Below, piece by piece: positions 55,739-63,983 of a DNA stretch of 64,000 bases (position 1 is the stretch's first letter; each line of letters opens with the position of its first letter). The stretch spans positions 1 to 64,000 of the forward strand of contig NZ_JADOES010000019.1 of the NCBI RefSeq assembly GCF_018739885.1, given 5' to 3'. This stretch comes from Leptothoe spongobia TAU-MAC 1115 (GTDB taxonomy: Bacteria > Cyanobacteriota > Cyanobacteriia > Phormidesmidales > Phormidesmidaceae). Below the pieces are notes generated by a model. That model was not told where the DNA came from. It saw only the letters and a program-made list of their open reading frames with translations, and made no database searches. The position numbers and the translations under genes were made by a program.

Positions 55739-56144
55739 AGCTCTCACACGTTTTAAGAGGATTAACTTCCAAGTGTGAAGCAATTGTTCTTGATGAACAC
55801 TTTTTTGTGATGTTGGTTTGTGATTCTTAGGGTTGAGTTACGACACAACATTGGCCGACTAGGCCCATGATCGTAACCCATGGTCGCCAGGGTAGACCTG
55901 GCTCATATAGGATATGCCAGGCAATCGGCAGGACAGGCGTAGGTTGGGTTGAATTTATCAAACCTCACATCGAGAGAATGGGAGGGATTAGTCATGGAAA
56001 ATGAGCATCTGTCTGATGTCAGGGATCAGGACATTTTGTTTACGCTCCTTTACCTTTGATGACCTTGGCAGGTCTGTTTTAAATTGAGGTTATTAAATTC
56101 GGCTTCAGATGCCGAGGCCCCCTGCCGTCCCACTTTCTTGAATA

Positions 56145-56205
56145 CCCCAAACTCCTAATCCTGGGGGCTTTGAGTCTAATCGCCCCCAATATTAGGAGTT
56201 TGGGG
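56145..56205. repeat. 61-nt nested inverted repeat
   Basis: Outer arms CCCCAAACTCCTAAT (56145-56159) and its complement (56191-56205) are 15 bp; inner arms TGGGGGC (56162-56168) and GCCCCCA (56182-56188) are 7 bp, separated by 2-nt internal loops. It lies 54 nt beyond the coaE stop (minus strand). No T-run follows, so a MITE- or REP-like element is as likely as a terminator. The wider gap 55739-56258 holds no gene. Confidence 0.6.
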
Positions 56206-56258
56206 CACATTCGAGGAGACTCATTTTTGCTTTCTATTTTATAAATGATTAGGTCAAC

Positions 56259-56861
56259 CTACTTAGAGACCAGGATGTGGTCAATCTGTTGGTGAAGGGC
56301 GGCTAGATCTGTTGAGTTATCGAGTACGTAATCAGCCTGGGCAACCTTTTGGCTGAGGGGTAGCTGATTATTAATGCGAGCAGCAGCTTCGGATTGGGAG
56401 AGATGGTTGCGGGTCCTTAGTCGCTGTTGTTGTTGTTCTGGTCTACAGGTGACGACCCAAATTTCGCTGACTAGGTGGGTGAGGTTGGCTTCGAATAACA
56501 ATGGAATGGCATAGACCAGGGTTTGAGTGGGGGGGTATTCGCGACTTACCTGGGTAAACCGCTGACGCACAAAAGGATGGATCTGCTGTTCCACCCATTG
56601 TTTCTCGGTGGGATGACTAAAAATAATGGTGCCAAGCTGTGGTCGATTGAGGCCGCCATCGGCTAAGAGAATATCATTGCCATAACGCTGCTCCAGGGTT
56701 GTCAGGATGGGCGACCCGACAGCCACAGCTTCACGGGCATAGATATCGGCGTCAAGGATGGGTAACTGGTGGGTGGTGGCAAGATAGTCGGAGACAATTG
56801 TTTTCCCAGTGGCAATACCGCCGGTAAGACCGATGATACGTCGGTTTTCAGATTTACTCAT
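56259..56861 (-). CDS. coaE: Dephospho-CoA kinase
   Basis: The 200-aa protein from ATG 56861 has the P-loop GLTGGIATGKTIVSDYL, LPILDADIYAREAV (DAD motif), RPQLGTIIFSHPTEKQWVEQQIHPFVR, VYAIPLLFEANL and WVVTCRPEQQQQRL, all CoaE motifs. It phosphorylates dephospho-CoA in the last step of CoA synthesis. The start overlaps the cobA-hemD stop by ATGA, so the two are translationally coupled. The longer frame to 56888 lies inside the upstream gene and is rejected. Confidence 0.97.
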   Translation of the reverse strand: MSKSENRRIIGLTGGIATGKTIVSDYLATTHQLPILDADIYAREAVAVGSPILTTLEQRYGNDILLADGGLNRPQLGTIIFSHPTEKQWVEQQIHPFVRQRFTQVSREYPPTQTLVYAIPLLFEANLTHLVSEIWVVTCRPEQQQQRLRTRNHLSQSEAAARINNQLPLSQKVAQADYVLDNSTDLAALHQQIDHILVSK

Positions 56862-58399
56862 GACTGACTCATGGCCCGGTTCGCCCATTGCACAATGGCA
56901 TCGGTCAGCCCCTCTAAGGTATAGGTGGTGGCTTCAATATCGACTCGACCCAGGTCTTCGTGGCAAGTTTTAGTCGTTTGGGGACCGATAGATGCGATCG
57001 CAACCCCCTCCACAACAGTCATCCACGCCTCACCAAACTGCCCTGCCATCAGCTGCTTAAAATGACGTACCGTTTTTGAACTAGCAAAGGTAATCGCATC
57101 CACCCGTTTTTGTTGCAGAGCAGCGACCGCTCCAGCGGGCATGGTTGCAGGACATCCCGACTCATAGGCAGCCACTTCTGTCACCGTTGCCCCCTGGCCT
57201 GAAAACTCTTTTACTAGCACATCTCGTCCGCCTGTTTCTACCCGTGGGAAGAGGATCTGCCGTCCTGGCAGCGGTGCCGGAAAGCTCTCCACCAGTGCAT
57301 CAGCCACATAGTTATCGGGAATAAAATCAGCCCTTAACCCTCGTTCGGTGAGAATTCTGGCTGTCTTTTTGCCCACCACGGCCAGTTTGAGATGGGCCAG
57401 CTGACGGAGGTCATGCCCCTGGTGCAGCAGCCGGTCCAAAAAGAAATTAACCGCATTAGCTGACGTCAGCACCAGCCAGTCAAACTTTTGTAAGTTATCC
57501 AAGGCCTGATCCAGGCCTGCCCAGCTAGACGGTGGTCGAATTTCCAACGCAGGCAGATCAATCACTGTGGCCCCCTGGTGATTAAGCAAGGTGGTAAAAG
57601 CACTGGACTGCCCCGTTGCGCGAGTAACGAGAATTGTTTTGTTAGCCAAAGGCTGAATTCCAGTCATACCTGCGGTAGGAGGTTTCAAAAACTCTCGCAA
57701 GCGTACCACTTCACCGATGACAATAATGCAGGGAGATAGCCGTTCTCCCTTGGTTATCTGAGCGATAGTGAGTAGAGTGCCCTGCCAGAGACATTGCTGT
57801 GGCTGGCTAGCCCATTGGATTACAGCGACAGGGGTATCCTCATGGCGTCCATGGGACTGCAGCTGGTAGCAAATCTGACTGAGATGTCGTCCCCCCATGA
57901 GTAAAACCAGGGTTTCTAGATTGGCCAGGGTGGCCCAGTCTAAGTTTTGGAGATTGTGGGCGGTAAATACACCAAAACCATGGCTGAGGGCTGGATCAGT
58001 TAAAGGAATAGCACTGAGAAGAGGTGCTGCCAGTGCTGATGACACCCCAGGAATGACTTCAAAATCACAGTCAGCCGCCTTCAAGGCTTGGATTTCACCA
58101 GCCGCCCGACCAAAAATAAAAGGGTCGCCGCTTTTGAGCCGTACCACCTGTTTTCCCTGCTGGCAGTGGGTAACCAGCAGTTGATTGATTTCACTTTGAG
58201 GTGTGCTGGACTGGCCACCGCGCTTGCCTACCTGTATGGTTTCGCAAGTAGGAGATAGCTGTGACAATAAGTGAGGATCGACCAGGGCGTCATAAATTAA
58301 ACAATCAGCCTGGTGCAGCAACCGTTGTCCCCGCACAGTGAGGTAGTCGATATTGCCGGGACCTGCGCCCAAAAGATAAACCTTGCCGCTTTTTGCCAT
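56858..58399 (-). CDS. cobA-hemD: Uroporphyrinogen-III C-methyltransferase/uroporphyrinogen-III synthase fusion
   Basis: The 513-aa protein starts MAKSGKVYLLGAGPGNIDYLTVRG. Residues ~1-240 are the SUMT (CobA/CysG-type) methyltransferase, with VVRLKSGDPFIFGRAAGEI, PGVSSALAAPLLSAIPLTDP and LVLLMGGRHL. Residues ~255-510 are HemD, with ILVTRATGQSSAFTTLLNHQGA, WLVLTSANAV and ITFASSKTV. The first domain methylates uroporphyrinogen III to precorrin-2 for siroheme and B12; the second makes uroporphyrinogen III. An ATG start follows one TTG codon. It is coupled to coaE. Confidence 0.95.
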   Translation of the reverse strand: MAKSGKVYLLGAGPGNIDYLTVRGQRLLHQADCLIYDALVDPHLLSQLSPTCETIQVGKRGGQSSTPQSEINQLLVTHCQQGKQVVRLKSGDPFIFGRAAGEIQALKAADCDFEVIPGVSSALAAPLLSAIPLTDPALSHGFGVFTAHNLQNLDWATLANLETLVLLMGGRHLSQICYQLQSHGRHEDTPVAVIQWASQPQQCLWQGTLLTIAQITKGERLSPCIIVIGEVVRLREFLKPPTAGMTGIQPLANKTILVTRATGQSSAFTTLLNHQGATVIDLPALEIRPPSSWAGLDQALDNLQKFDWLVLTSANAVNFFLDRLLHQGHDLRQLAHLKLAVVGKKTARILTERGLRADFIPDNYVADALVESFPAPLPGRQILFPRVETGGRDVLVKEFSGQGATVTEVAAYESGCPATMPAGAVAALQQKRVDAITFASSKTVRHFKQLMAGQFGEAWMTVVEGVAIASIGPQTTKTCHEDLGRVDIEATTYTLEGLTDAIVQWANRAMSQS

Positions 58400-58538
58400 C
58401 AACCCATCAAATTCATTAGCAGCATTTTAATCAACAGCCCACCCCAAAAGATAATGTTGACTTAGTCCTTTACCTTCATTCGCACATCTCAATAGGATAT
58501 GGCAATCTACTAATCACCACTACTGCGACGGTAAGCCC

Positions 58539-59192
58539 ATGATTACGCTGTACCATACCCCCCTATCGATTAACTCGCGCCGTGTTTGGGTAGCGTTGAT
58601 TGAGAAGGGATTGGAGTTTGAACTCAAGGAAATAAACCTGACGGGAGATCAGTTTAAGCCAGAATTTCTAGCCTTAAACCCGTTTCACCATATTCCTGTT
58701 TTGGTGGATGGCGATCACACCATCATTGAATCGTTTGCCATGTTGGATTATTTGGAGGCAAAATACCCCAGACCGGCCCTGATGCCGACACAACCAGAGG
58801 CTGTTGTGCGGGTGCGGATGGTGCAGATGGTCACATTGAATGAAATGCTGCCAGCTACGATGCCCCTAACCATGAAACATTTGTTTGGGAAGGACGATCC
58901 AGATGCTGTAAAGCAAGCCTATGAAAAGGCCGCTGTTGTGTTTAAGTTTTGGGCGCAACAGTTGGGAGACGATCAGTTCTTTGGTGGGCCGCAGTTGTCC
59001 CTGGCCGATGTGGTTAGCGGGACTATGGCTGCCTGGTTTCCTGAGATGGGGCTATCGCTAGCGGACTATCCGACATTAGCGGCTTGGCGGCAACGCCTAA
59101 TGGAACGTCCCGCCTGGCAACAAACCCATGTTAGTCAAGCCGCATTGGATGATTTTAAGGAGAGGATGCGATCTCGGATGGGTGGGCAGTAG
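58539..59192 (+). CDS. Glutathione S-transferase family protein
   Basis: The 217-aa protein has a thioredoxin-like N-terminal half (MITLYHTPLSINSRRVWVALIEKGLEFELKEINLTGDQFKPEFLALNPFHHIPVLVDGDHTIIESFAMLDYLEAKYP, a typical GST G-site with Ser in SINSRR and the cis-Pro/Glu-Ser) and a helical half with LSLADVVSGTMAAWFPEMGL. It belongs to the theta/Ure2-like group; the catalytic residue is probably the Ser near position 10. The 3' end overlaps the convergent universal stress gene by 38 bp. Confidence 0.92.
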   Translation: MITLYHTPLSINSRRVWVALIEKGLEFELKEINLTGDQFKPEFLALNPFHHIPVLVDGDHTIIESFAMLDYLEAKYPRPALMPTQPEAVVRVRMVQMVTLNEMLPATMPLTMKHLFGKDDPDAVKQAYEKAAVVFKFWAQQLGDDQFFGGPQLSLADVVSGTMAAWFPEMGLSLADYPTLAAWRQRLMERPAWQQTHVSQAALDDFKERMRSRMGGQ

Positions 59193-59688
59193 TCGTTGCC
59201 ATCGCTGGTTGCTCCATCCCTTGAACGGTGAGAACAGAACAGGGCGCGTGGTGCATAACATAGTTGCTGACGCTGCCGAGTAACAGTTCGCTAAAGCCGC
59301 TACGCCCGCGTCGACCCATCATAATCAAGTCGGCAGTCCAGTGGGTGGCGACGTCGCATAGGGTAGGGCCGGGGGGACCTTCGGGACAAGTGTAGCTAGC
59401 AGCTATGCCTTGACGGTGGGCGTAGTCGGTTTGCGATCGCAACCAATGCTCAATTTCCTGTTGCTGTTGTCGCCAGCTGGCCATATAGCTTTGATACAGC
59501 TCTGTAGTCCAGACTCCTTGCATCCCTTCCATACTGAGATAAATCGGATCGGGATACCCCATATCCACGGAAGGAACGACCATAACGAGGTGAAGCTGAG
59601 TCTTGGGTTTAGCTAATGCGATGGCTTCTTCAAGCACACTGCAACTACTGTTACTCCGATCCAAGGCCACTAAAATGCGCTGAAACAT
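59155..59688 (-). CDS. Universal stress protein
   Basis: From the ATG at 59688 the 177-aa protein has FQRILVALDRSNSSCSVLEEAIALAKPKTQLHLVMVVP, and the ATP-binding C-terminal motif DLIMMGRRGRSGFSELLLGSVSNYVMHHAPCSVLTV (GxxGxxG(9x)GS/T). It should bind ATP and adjust stress tolerance. The last ~25 residues extend past the domain, overlapping the GST gene. The frame to 59718 is longer but less like the family. Confidence 0.93.
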   Translation of the reverse strand: MFQRILVALDRSNSSCSVLEEAIALAKPKTQLHLVMVVPSVDMGYPDPIYLSMEGMQGVWTTELYQSYMASWRQQQQEIEHWLRSQTDYAHRQGIAASYTCPEGPPGPTLCDVATHWTADLIMMGRRGRSGFSELLLGSVSNYVMHHAPCSVLTVQGMEQPAMATTTAHPSEIASSP

Positions 59689-60431
59689 GGTGGCTATTCT
59701 CCTATACCCGGACGACAAGGTTAAAAAATGCGGATGTTGCTGATCCGAACGAACTTAAAAACCAGACTCTTTTATTATCGAACAACGAATACTTAAGAGC
59801 ACTAAAAAGCACTGGAGTCACTAAAAAACGCAATCTATAAATTGAGAAATATTAAGGTTCTTTTTTAATGGTATCAAGTTGGTTGAGCACAGTTACATTT
59901 GCTCAGTTAAGTGTAGGGCTATGCCATTAAAAAATGACTAATTTAGAGCCCTGTATTTTTGCCAACCCCTTCTACAGTTGGAGTTATAAATACAGTTAAC
60001 TGTGAAAACCTATTCAACAGAAGCTATTAGGTATAAAGACCTATTTGCTAATGATTGAATGTACTCATTACAACTAGTCGATGGATTAAACTAGCCAAGG
60101 TTGCTATCAAGAATGGGGCGATTGCAGTGATTCCCCTTTGAGTGACTAAGTAATATGAATAATACTTTCAAGTCTTTGCTTGTGTTAGTTAAAGCTTAGA
60201 TTTGATGCCTAGAATATAAGTGGTCGAAGAATAGTAAAGAGATACATAGCTCCTCTTTCTAGTTGTAGACCTTCTTCAAATAACCTAGAACTCACAGCTG
60301 AGATTTATGGTGTCTTAAGCAATCGGCTAATTTTCCTGAAGTAGTTTAATCCAGTATATTGACTCCCCGTATTGCTTAGAGATATCAACTTTTCCCACCC
60401 CAGTTAATACACGTCATAGAGGCTAAAAGTC
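59689..60431. other. 743-bp AT-rich intergenic region with one nested stem-loop
   Basis: No gene is seen in either strand. An AU-rich stem-loop spans 59861-59934: TTTTTTAATGG with CCATTAAAAAA, plus an inner TGAGCA/TGCTCA (59884-59889, 59900-59905). Promoters for the universal stress gene and the 47-aa gene should lie within. Confidence 0.5.
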
Positions 60432-60575
60432 ATGCGTATTCTTCGTTGGTTAAGGGACAGTTTTGACTACATTTTCGGGGCGTTTGCGCGCATATTTGGT
60501 CCCGATGATGATGCCTATCCCGCTGTTGGTGTGCAGCCCTATGAAGGTGATCCTTATTCCTCCAGTTGGATCTAG
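60432..60575 (+). CDS. 47-aa small protein conserved in cyanobacteria
   Basis: The product begins MRILRWLRDSFDYIFGAF, continues ARIFGPDDDAYPAVGVQP and ends in a YEGDPYSSSWI tail. The first 25 residues form an amphipathic basic helix, followed by an acidic DDD-YPA-GVQP-EGD block that I recall from other cyanobacterial small proteins. The function is unknown; a peripheral membrane peptide is likely. A terminator lies 63 nt downstream, which supports a real transcript. Confidence 0.75.
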   Translation: MRILRWLRDSFDYIFGAFARIFGPDDDAYPAVGVQPYEGDPYSSSWI

Positions 60576-60637
60576 TTGATCGGTCGTTGTTATTGGGCTC
60601 ATTGCGTCAAGCTCATTGATGATTGATATGCTCCTCT

Positions 60638-60668
60638 AAAGCTCTGGTGTTTTTGCCAGAGCTTTTTT
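60638..60668 (+). terminator. Rho-independent terminator after the 47-aa gene
   Basis: AAAGCTCTGG (60638-60647) pairs with CCAGAGCTTT (60656-60665), followed by a T7 run. Confidence 0.92.
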
Positions 60669-60792
60669 TGTTAAGTGAGAAGGGCGGGATTTCCTATGCT
60701 CTTTATGGATGCACTGTTCGCGTTACGATGACTTAATAATTAAGAACTTGCTGACTGTCTGGGCGGCAAATCTATGACTGGAGTAAATCTCA

Positions 60793-61764
60793 ATGACGGT
60801 TCCCTTGCCCATACCTGCAGCAAGGCATTTGCCAGAGTTCGCAAGTGATATCACCCTGGATGCCCAGCATCTGCAGAAGTCCTATGGCCGTGGTAAGGGG
60901 CGATTTCAGGCGGTGCGAGATGTGTCGCTGCGGATTCGTACTGGCGAGGTACTGGCATTTTTAGGACCAAACGGGGCGGGTAAGACGACGACGATCAAGA
61001 TGATTGGTGGTTTGGTGCGTCCTGATGCTGGACAGGTGAGCATCGATGGGTTGGACCCTCATCGGCAGTCAATGGCACTAAAGCGGGTGGGCGCTGTTTT
61101 GGAGGGGAATCGCAATCTTTACTGGCGGCTGACGCCTTTAGAGAATATTGAGTATTTTGGTGGACTGCGTCAGGTGCCGCGACGGGTGGCGCGACAGCGG
61201 GGTGAACAGCTACTGGAGCAGTTTGGTCTGAGTGATAAGCGTAAAACTCCGGTGCAAAAGCTGTCGCGGGGAATGCAGCAAAAGTTGGCCATTGCGGTTG
61301 CTTTAGTGCATCAGCCAACACTGTTGTTATTGGATGAGCCCACCCTGGGACTGGATGTGGAGGCCAGTGAAACAGTCAAGACGTTAGTGCGGGAAATTGC
61401 GACGGGGGGTTGTGCGATTTTATTGACCACCCATCAGCTGGATGTAGCTGAGGATTTATCGGATCGGGTGGCAATTATTCGTCAGGGAGAAATCATTGCA
61501 GAGCAGTCTACCCATGAGCTAATCCGACAGTTTTCAGGCAGCGCTTATCGGATTGACTGTGGGGAGTCGATTGATGCTCAACGAGTTGGGAAGATTATGG
61601 CCCTCGGCGGTACGGTTGCCGACAACCAGGTTCACTATCCAGGTGATGCGCTCTATGAGCTGTTAGATATTCTTCGACCTTTACCCATTAAAGAGATTCG
61701 ACAAGATCGCGCTGATTTGACCGATGTATTTTTGTCGTTGATTCGTGATGGCGGTGATAAGTGA
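60793..61764 (+). CDS. ABC transporter ATP-binding protein (ABC-2 export type)
   Basis: The 323-aa protein has Walker A GPNGAGKTTTIKMIGG, Q-loop, signature LSRGMQQKLAIAVALVHQPTLLLLDEPTLGLDVEASETV (LSRGMQQK then Walker B and D loop), and H-loop TTHQLDVAEDLSDRVAIIRQGEII. The C-terminal ~90 residues match the DrrA/NatA group that pairs with an ABC-2 permease. No permease gene follows; downstream is the oppositely oriented DUF4058 gene. It may work with a permease encoded elsewhere. Confidence 0.92.
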   Translation: MTVPLPIPAARHLPEFASDITLDAQHLQKSYGRGKGRFQAVRDVSLRIRTGEVLAFLGPNGAGKTTTIKMIGGLVRPDAGQVSIDGLDPHRQSMALKRVGAVLEGNRNLYWRLTPLENIEYFGGLRQVPRRVARQRGEQLLEQFGLSDKRKTPVQKLSRGMQQKLAIAVALVHQPTLLLLDEPTLGLDVEASETVKTLVREIATGGCAILLTTHQLDVAEDLSDRVAIIRQGEIIAEQSTHELIRQFSGSAYRIDCGESIDAQRVGKIMALGGTVADNQVHYPGDALYELLDILRPLPIKEIRQDRADLTDVFLSLIRDGGDK

Positions 61765-61895
61765 TTACCTGACTCCCAAGCAGGTCAATCGATTTAACAT
61801 CTAATCCCAAATCCGAATTCGGTAACCCCGGTGCAAAATGGATAATCTTGTCGAGGCAGGTCTTGTGCCTGCCCTGGGATACCGGATGCCACCAG

Positions 61896-62672
61896 TCAGG
61901 ATTTCGTATAGCCATTAAGTAACGTCATAGCCCATTGCTGAATTTCTTCAGATAAAGCAGGCTTGACCGGTTTCTGATAGTCAATACGAAAGCTATACCC
62001 AGCCCGATCGTAGATGTCGTCAAGAATAGCTTTAAGGCTGATTTCAGGCTCCGTATCACCTGGTTTAAGGGGAAGGTGAAAATTTGGGACCAACTGTCGG
62101 AGATTAAACCCATAAAGCTCTGCCTGGGGGCGGGTATTACTTCGACTCACCAGGATGCGATAATCTGTTTTGGTTTGGGTACCCAAGGGCATTGGCGTTT
62201 GCCCCCGTAACAGATCAATTTCCACCAGATGGGTTTGGGTCGTTAAAACTTGTTGGCGTTTTCTCAGATAGGCTGTTCTACCTTCACCAGTCCGTTTATT
62301 TTTAGGCGATAGAATTTCAATCACTGTAATGACTGTTGAGGTCTGTGTATCGCGAATTTCCAGGTATCGTTCCGTGACTTCTTCCGGCAGTGGCAAGGTC
62401 ACAATTTCTGCCTGGGGTAGTGTTGCAGCAGTTGTTCTAATTTCTACTTTGGGTTCTGAAGCATGACTGCCGATAGAAACATCGGGTATGCCAATTAGAA
62501 CGCTGTCTTCAGGGGGATCTAGGTATGTGCGTTTTTCAATAGCTGCATAATAATTGGGATGCAGCGCGGGAGCTAACCTATCAGCAATCGCCACAATTAA
62601 GCGACTATGCACTTCTGGCCAGATTTCAGAATTTTCTAAGTAGGGATCCATCCCTGGAAATGGAGAAGGCAT
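61896..62672 (-). CDS. DUF4058 family protein
   Basis: The 258-aa protein is a paralogue of 54237-54992, with MPSPFPGMDPYLENSEIWPEVHSRLIVAIADRLAPAL, IGIPDVSIG, ITVIEILSPKNKRTGEGRTAYLRKRQQVL and YRILVSRSNTRP. The IEILSPKNK core and EGR...LRKRQQ motif are conserved. Function unknown. It lies between the ABC ATPase and the HigBA module, all of which seem accessory. Confidence 0.92.
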   Translation of the reverse strand: MPSPFPGMDPYLENSEIWPEVHSRLIVAIADRLAPALHPNYYAAIEKRTYLDPPEDSVLIGIPDVSIGSHASEPKVEIRTTAATLPQAEIVTLPLPEEVTERYLEIRDTQTSTVITVIEILSPKNKRTGEGRTAYLRKRQQVLTTQTHLVEIDLLRGQTPMPLGTQTKTDYRILVSRSNTRPQAELYGFNLRQLVPNFHLPLKPGDTEPEISLKAILDDIYDRAGYSFRIDYQKPVKPALSEEIQQWAMTLLNGYTKS

Positions 62673-62793
62673 GGGCTGTTATCCTTGCACGATGGAACTC
62701 GACCGTAGTTCTAGGATAGCTAGTTTGTGTATCGTTTACAGATCTTGGACTCAGCTCTATTATCCGTAATCATCAAGAAATATCTACGCCATA

Positions 62794-62847
62794 TAGATTC
62801 TGCATGTTTAACCTACTCATTGGCGAGCTGAAAAGGACGTGGATTCA
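62794..62847 (+). repeat. 54-bp direct repeat, copy 1
   Basis: TAGATTCTGCATGTTTAACC...GGACGTGGATTCA matches 63930-63983 with two mismatches. It flanks the higBA pair on the left. Weaker similarity extends upstream (CATCAAGAAAT and CATC.TGAAGAAAT). Confidence 0.85.
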
Positions 62848-62912
62848 GATCCGAAAATGACTATTCGTTGTGCCCTGGACTGAGACGGTAATTACCCTTA
62901 GTATAATCGACC

Positions 62913-62933
62913 CTCTCAAAATGAGAGTATAAT
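62913..62933 (+). promoter_or_regulatory. higBA promoter and likely HigA operator
   Basis: CTCTCAAAATGAGAG (62913-62927) is a 6-3-6 palindrome directly abutting a TATAAT -10 box (62928-62933), 30 nt before the higB ATG. Autoregulation by the antitoxin at such a palindrome is the family norm; the assignment here is inference. Confidence 0.55.
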
Positions 62934-62962
62934 TATTTGAAACCTCAATGTGAGCATCATCG

Positions 62963-63262
62963 ATGCATTTGATCTCGATTCGAAAACTTCGTGATGATGT
63001 GGCAAAGTATCCCGATATTAGTCAGGCAATTGAGGCTTGGTACGCGGTGGTTAAAAAAGCTAACTGGGAAAAGCTGGAGGATTTGAGAAGAATTTATCGA
63101 GATGCTGAGGCAGTGGGCAATTTTACTGTCTTCAATGTAAAAGGTAATAAGTATCGACTAATTGTTGGTATTGACTATGTTAGCCAAACTGTCTATTACA
63201 AGTACCTCTTAACTCACGCTGAATACGATAAGGATAGGTGGAAAAATGACCCTTACTTTTAA
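62963..63262 (+). CDS. higB: HigB-like type II toxin (RelE superfamily mRNA interferase)
   Basis: The 99-aa protein matches the HigB_toxin family: LISIRKLRDDVAKYPDISQAIEAWYAVVKKANWEKLEDLRRIYRDAEAVGNFTVFNVKGNKYRLIVGIDYVSQTVYYKYLLTHAEYDKDRWK, with KYRLIV and HAEYDK as the usual core. It would cut mRNA on the ribosome. The downstream antitoxin start overlaps it by 17 bp. It lies inside a direct-repeat pair. Confidence 0.93.
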   Translation: MHLISIRKLRDDVAKYPDISQAIEAWYAVVKKANWEKLEDLRRIYRDAEAVGNFTVFNVKGNKYRLIVGIDYVSQTVYYKYLLTHAEYDKDRWKNDPYF

Positions 63263-63644
63263 TCCGGCAGTTTATAGTGAATTGCTCTTAGAGGCGACTC
63301 CAAAAGTGATTGAAACGGAACTTGAATATGAGCGCACGTTGGGTATTGTTGAGAAATTAACGTTTAACCCTAACCGAACTCCTGAGGAAACGGCAATTCA
63401 TAGGTTGTTAGTGATATTGGTTGAGGCTTATGAGGTAGAGCAGTATCCTATGCCAGAGTCTGCGCCGGATGAGATTCTGCGTCATATTATGGAGGCGAGT
63501 GGAACTCGTCAGACTGATTTGGTGGGGCTTTTGGGGTCTAGTGGGGTGGTGTCAGAAATTGTGAATGGAAAAAGATCGATTAGCAAGACTCAAGCTAAGA
63601 TTTTGGCTGAATTGTTTAAGGTCTCTCCTAGTTTATTTATTTAG
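63246..63644 (+). CDS. higA: HigA-like antitoxin with HTH
   Basis: The 132-aa protein has an N-terminal toxin-binding half (LLVILVEAYEVEQYPMP) and a C-terminal helix-turn-helix: ILRHIMEASGTRQTDLVGLLGSSGVVSEIVNGKRSISKTQAKILAELFKVSPSLFI. This matches the HigA form that follows HigB. It neutralises HigB and represses the operon at the palindrome upstream. The overlap of 17 bp implies coupling. Confidence 0.93.
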   Translation: MTLTFNPAVYSELLLEATPKVIETELEYERTLGIVEKLTFNPNRTPEETAIHRLLVILVEAYEVEQYPMPESAPDEILRHIMEASGTRQTDLVGLLGSSGVVSEIVNGKRSISKTQAKILAELFKVSPSLFI

Positions 63645-63929
63645 GGAAAAGCAAAAAAAGGGAATGGGTGAGTATTTTCCAGCGATAGGTATTGAAATCT
63701 CACTGATCGACCGAGAGAATTCGCCCATGTCTAAAATGCTCTGCCAAAATTACCGCAGTGCTTCTTGCCGTATTGTTGTGGTCATGGTGTTATGCCTTAG
63801 TCAACGGTCCAATACGGGTGAGATCGCTAAGCATCTTCTTATCAACTACCAGTTCCCAAACTGACGATTCAACTCAAGCCTTGGGCTAAACTCCATTAGG
63901 CGTCATCATGAAGAAATGCCTGTCCCATC
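63645..63929. other. Region after higA, no recognisable gene
   Basis: An open frame on the plus strand (63667 onward) gives a Cys- and Val-rich peptide with no domain. I see no gene or terminator that I can support. Confidence 0.4.
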
Positions 63930-63983
63930 TAGATTTTGCATGTTTAACCTACTTATTGGCGAGCTGAAAAGGACGTGGATTCA
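63930..63983 (+). repeat. 54-bp direct repeat, copy 2
   Basis: 52 of 54 bases match copy 1 (62794-62847); the differences are at C/T positions. It ends close to the window edge, and the last bases (TATCCGT at 63994-64000) match the start of the sequence upstream of copy 1 (62761-62767), hinting at a tandem arrangement that continues outside. Confidence 0.85.

Noticed and set aside
63565..63864. 99-aa frame overlapping the end of higA
   Set aside because: It begins inside higA in another frame, is Cys-rich and lacks any family pattern.
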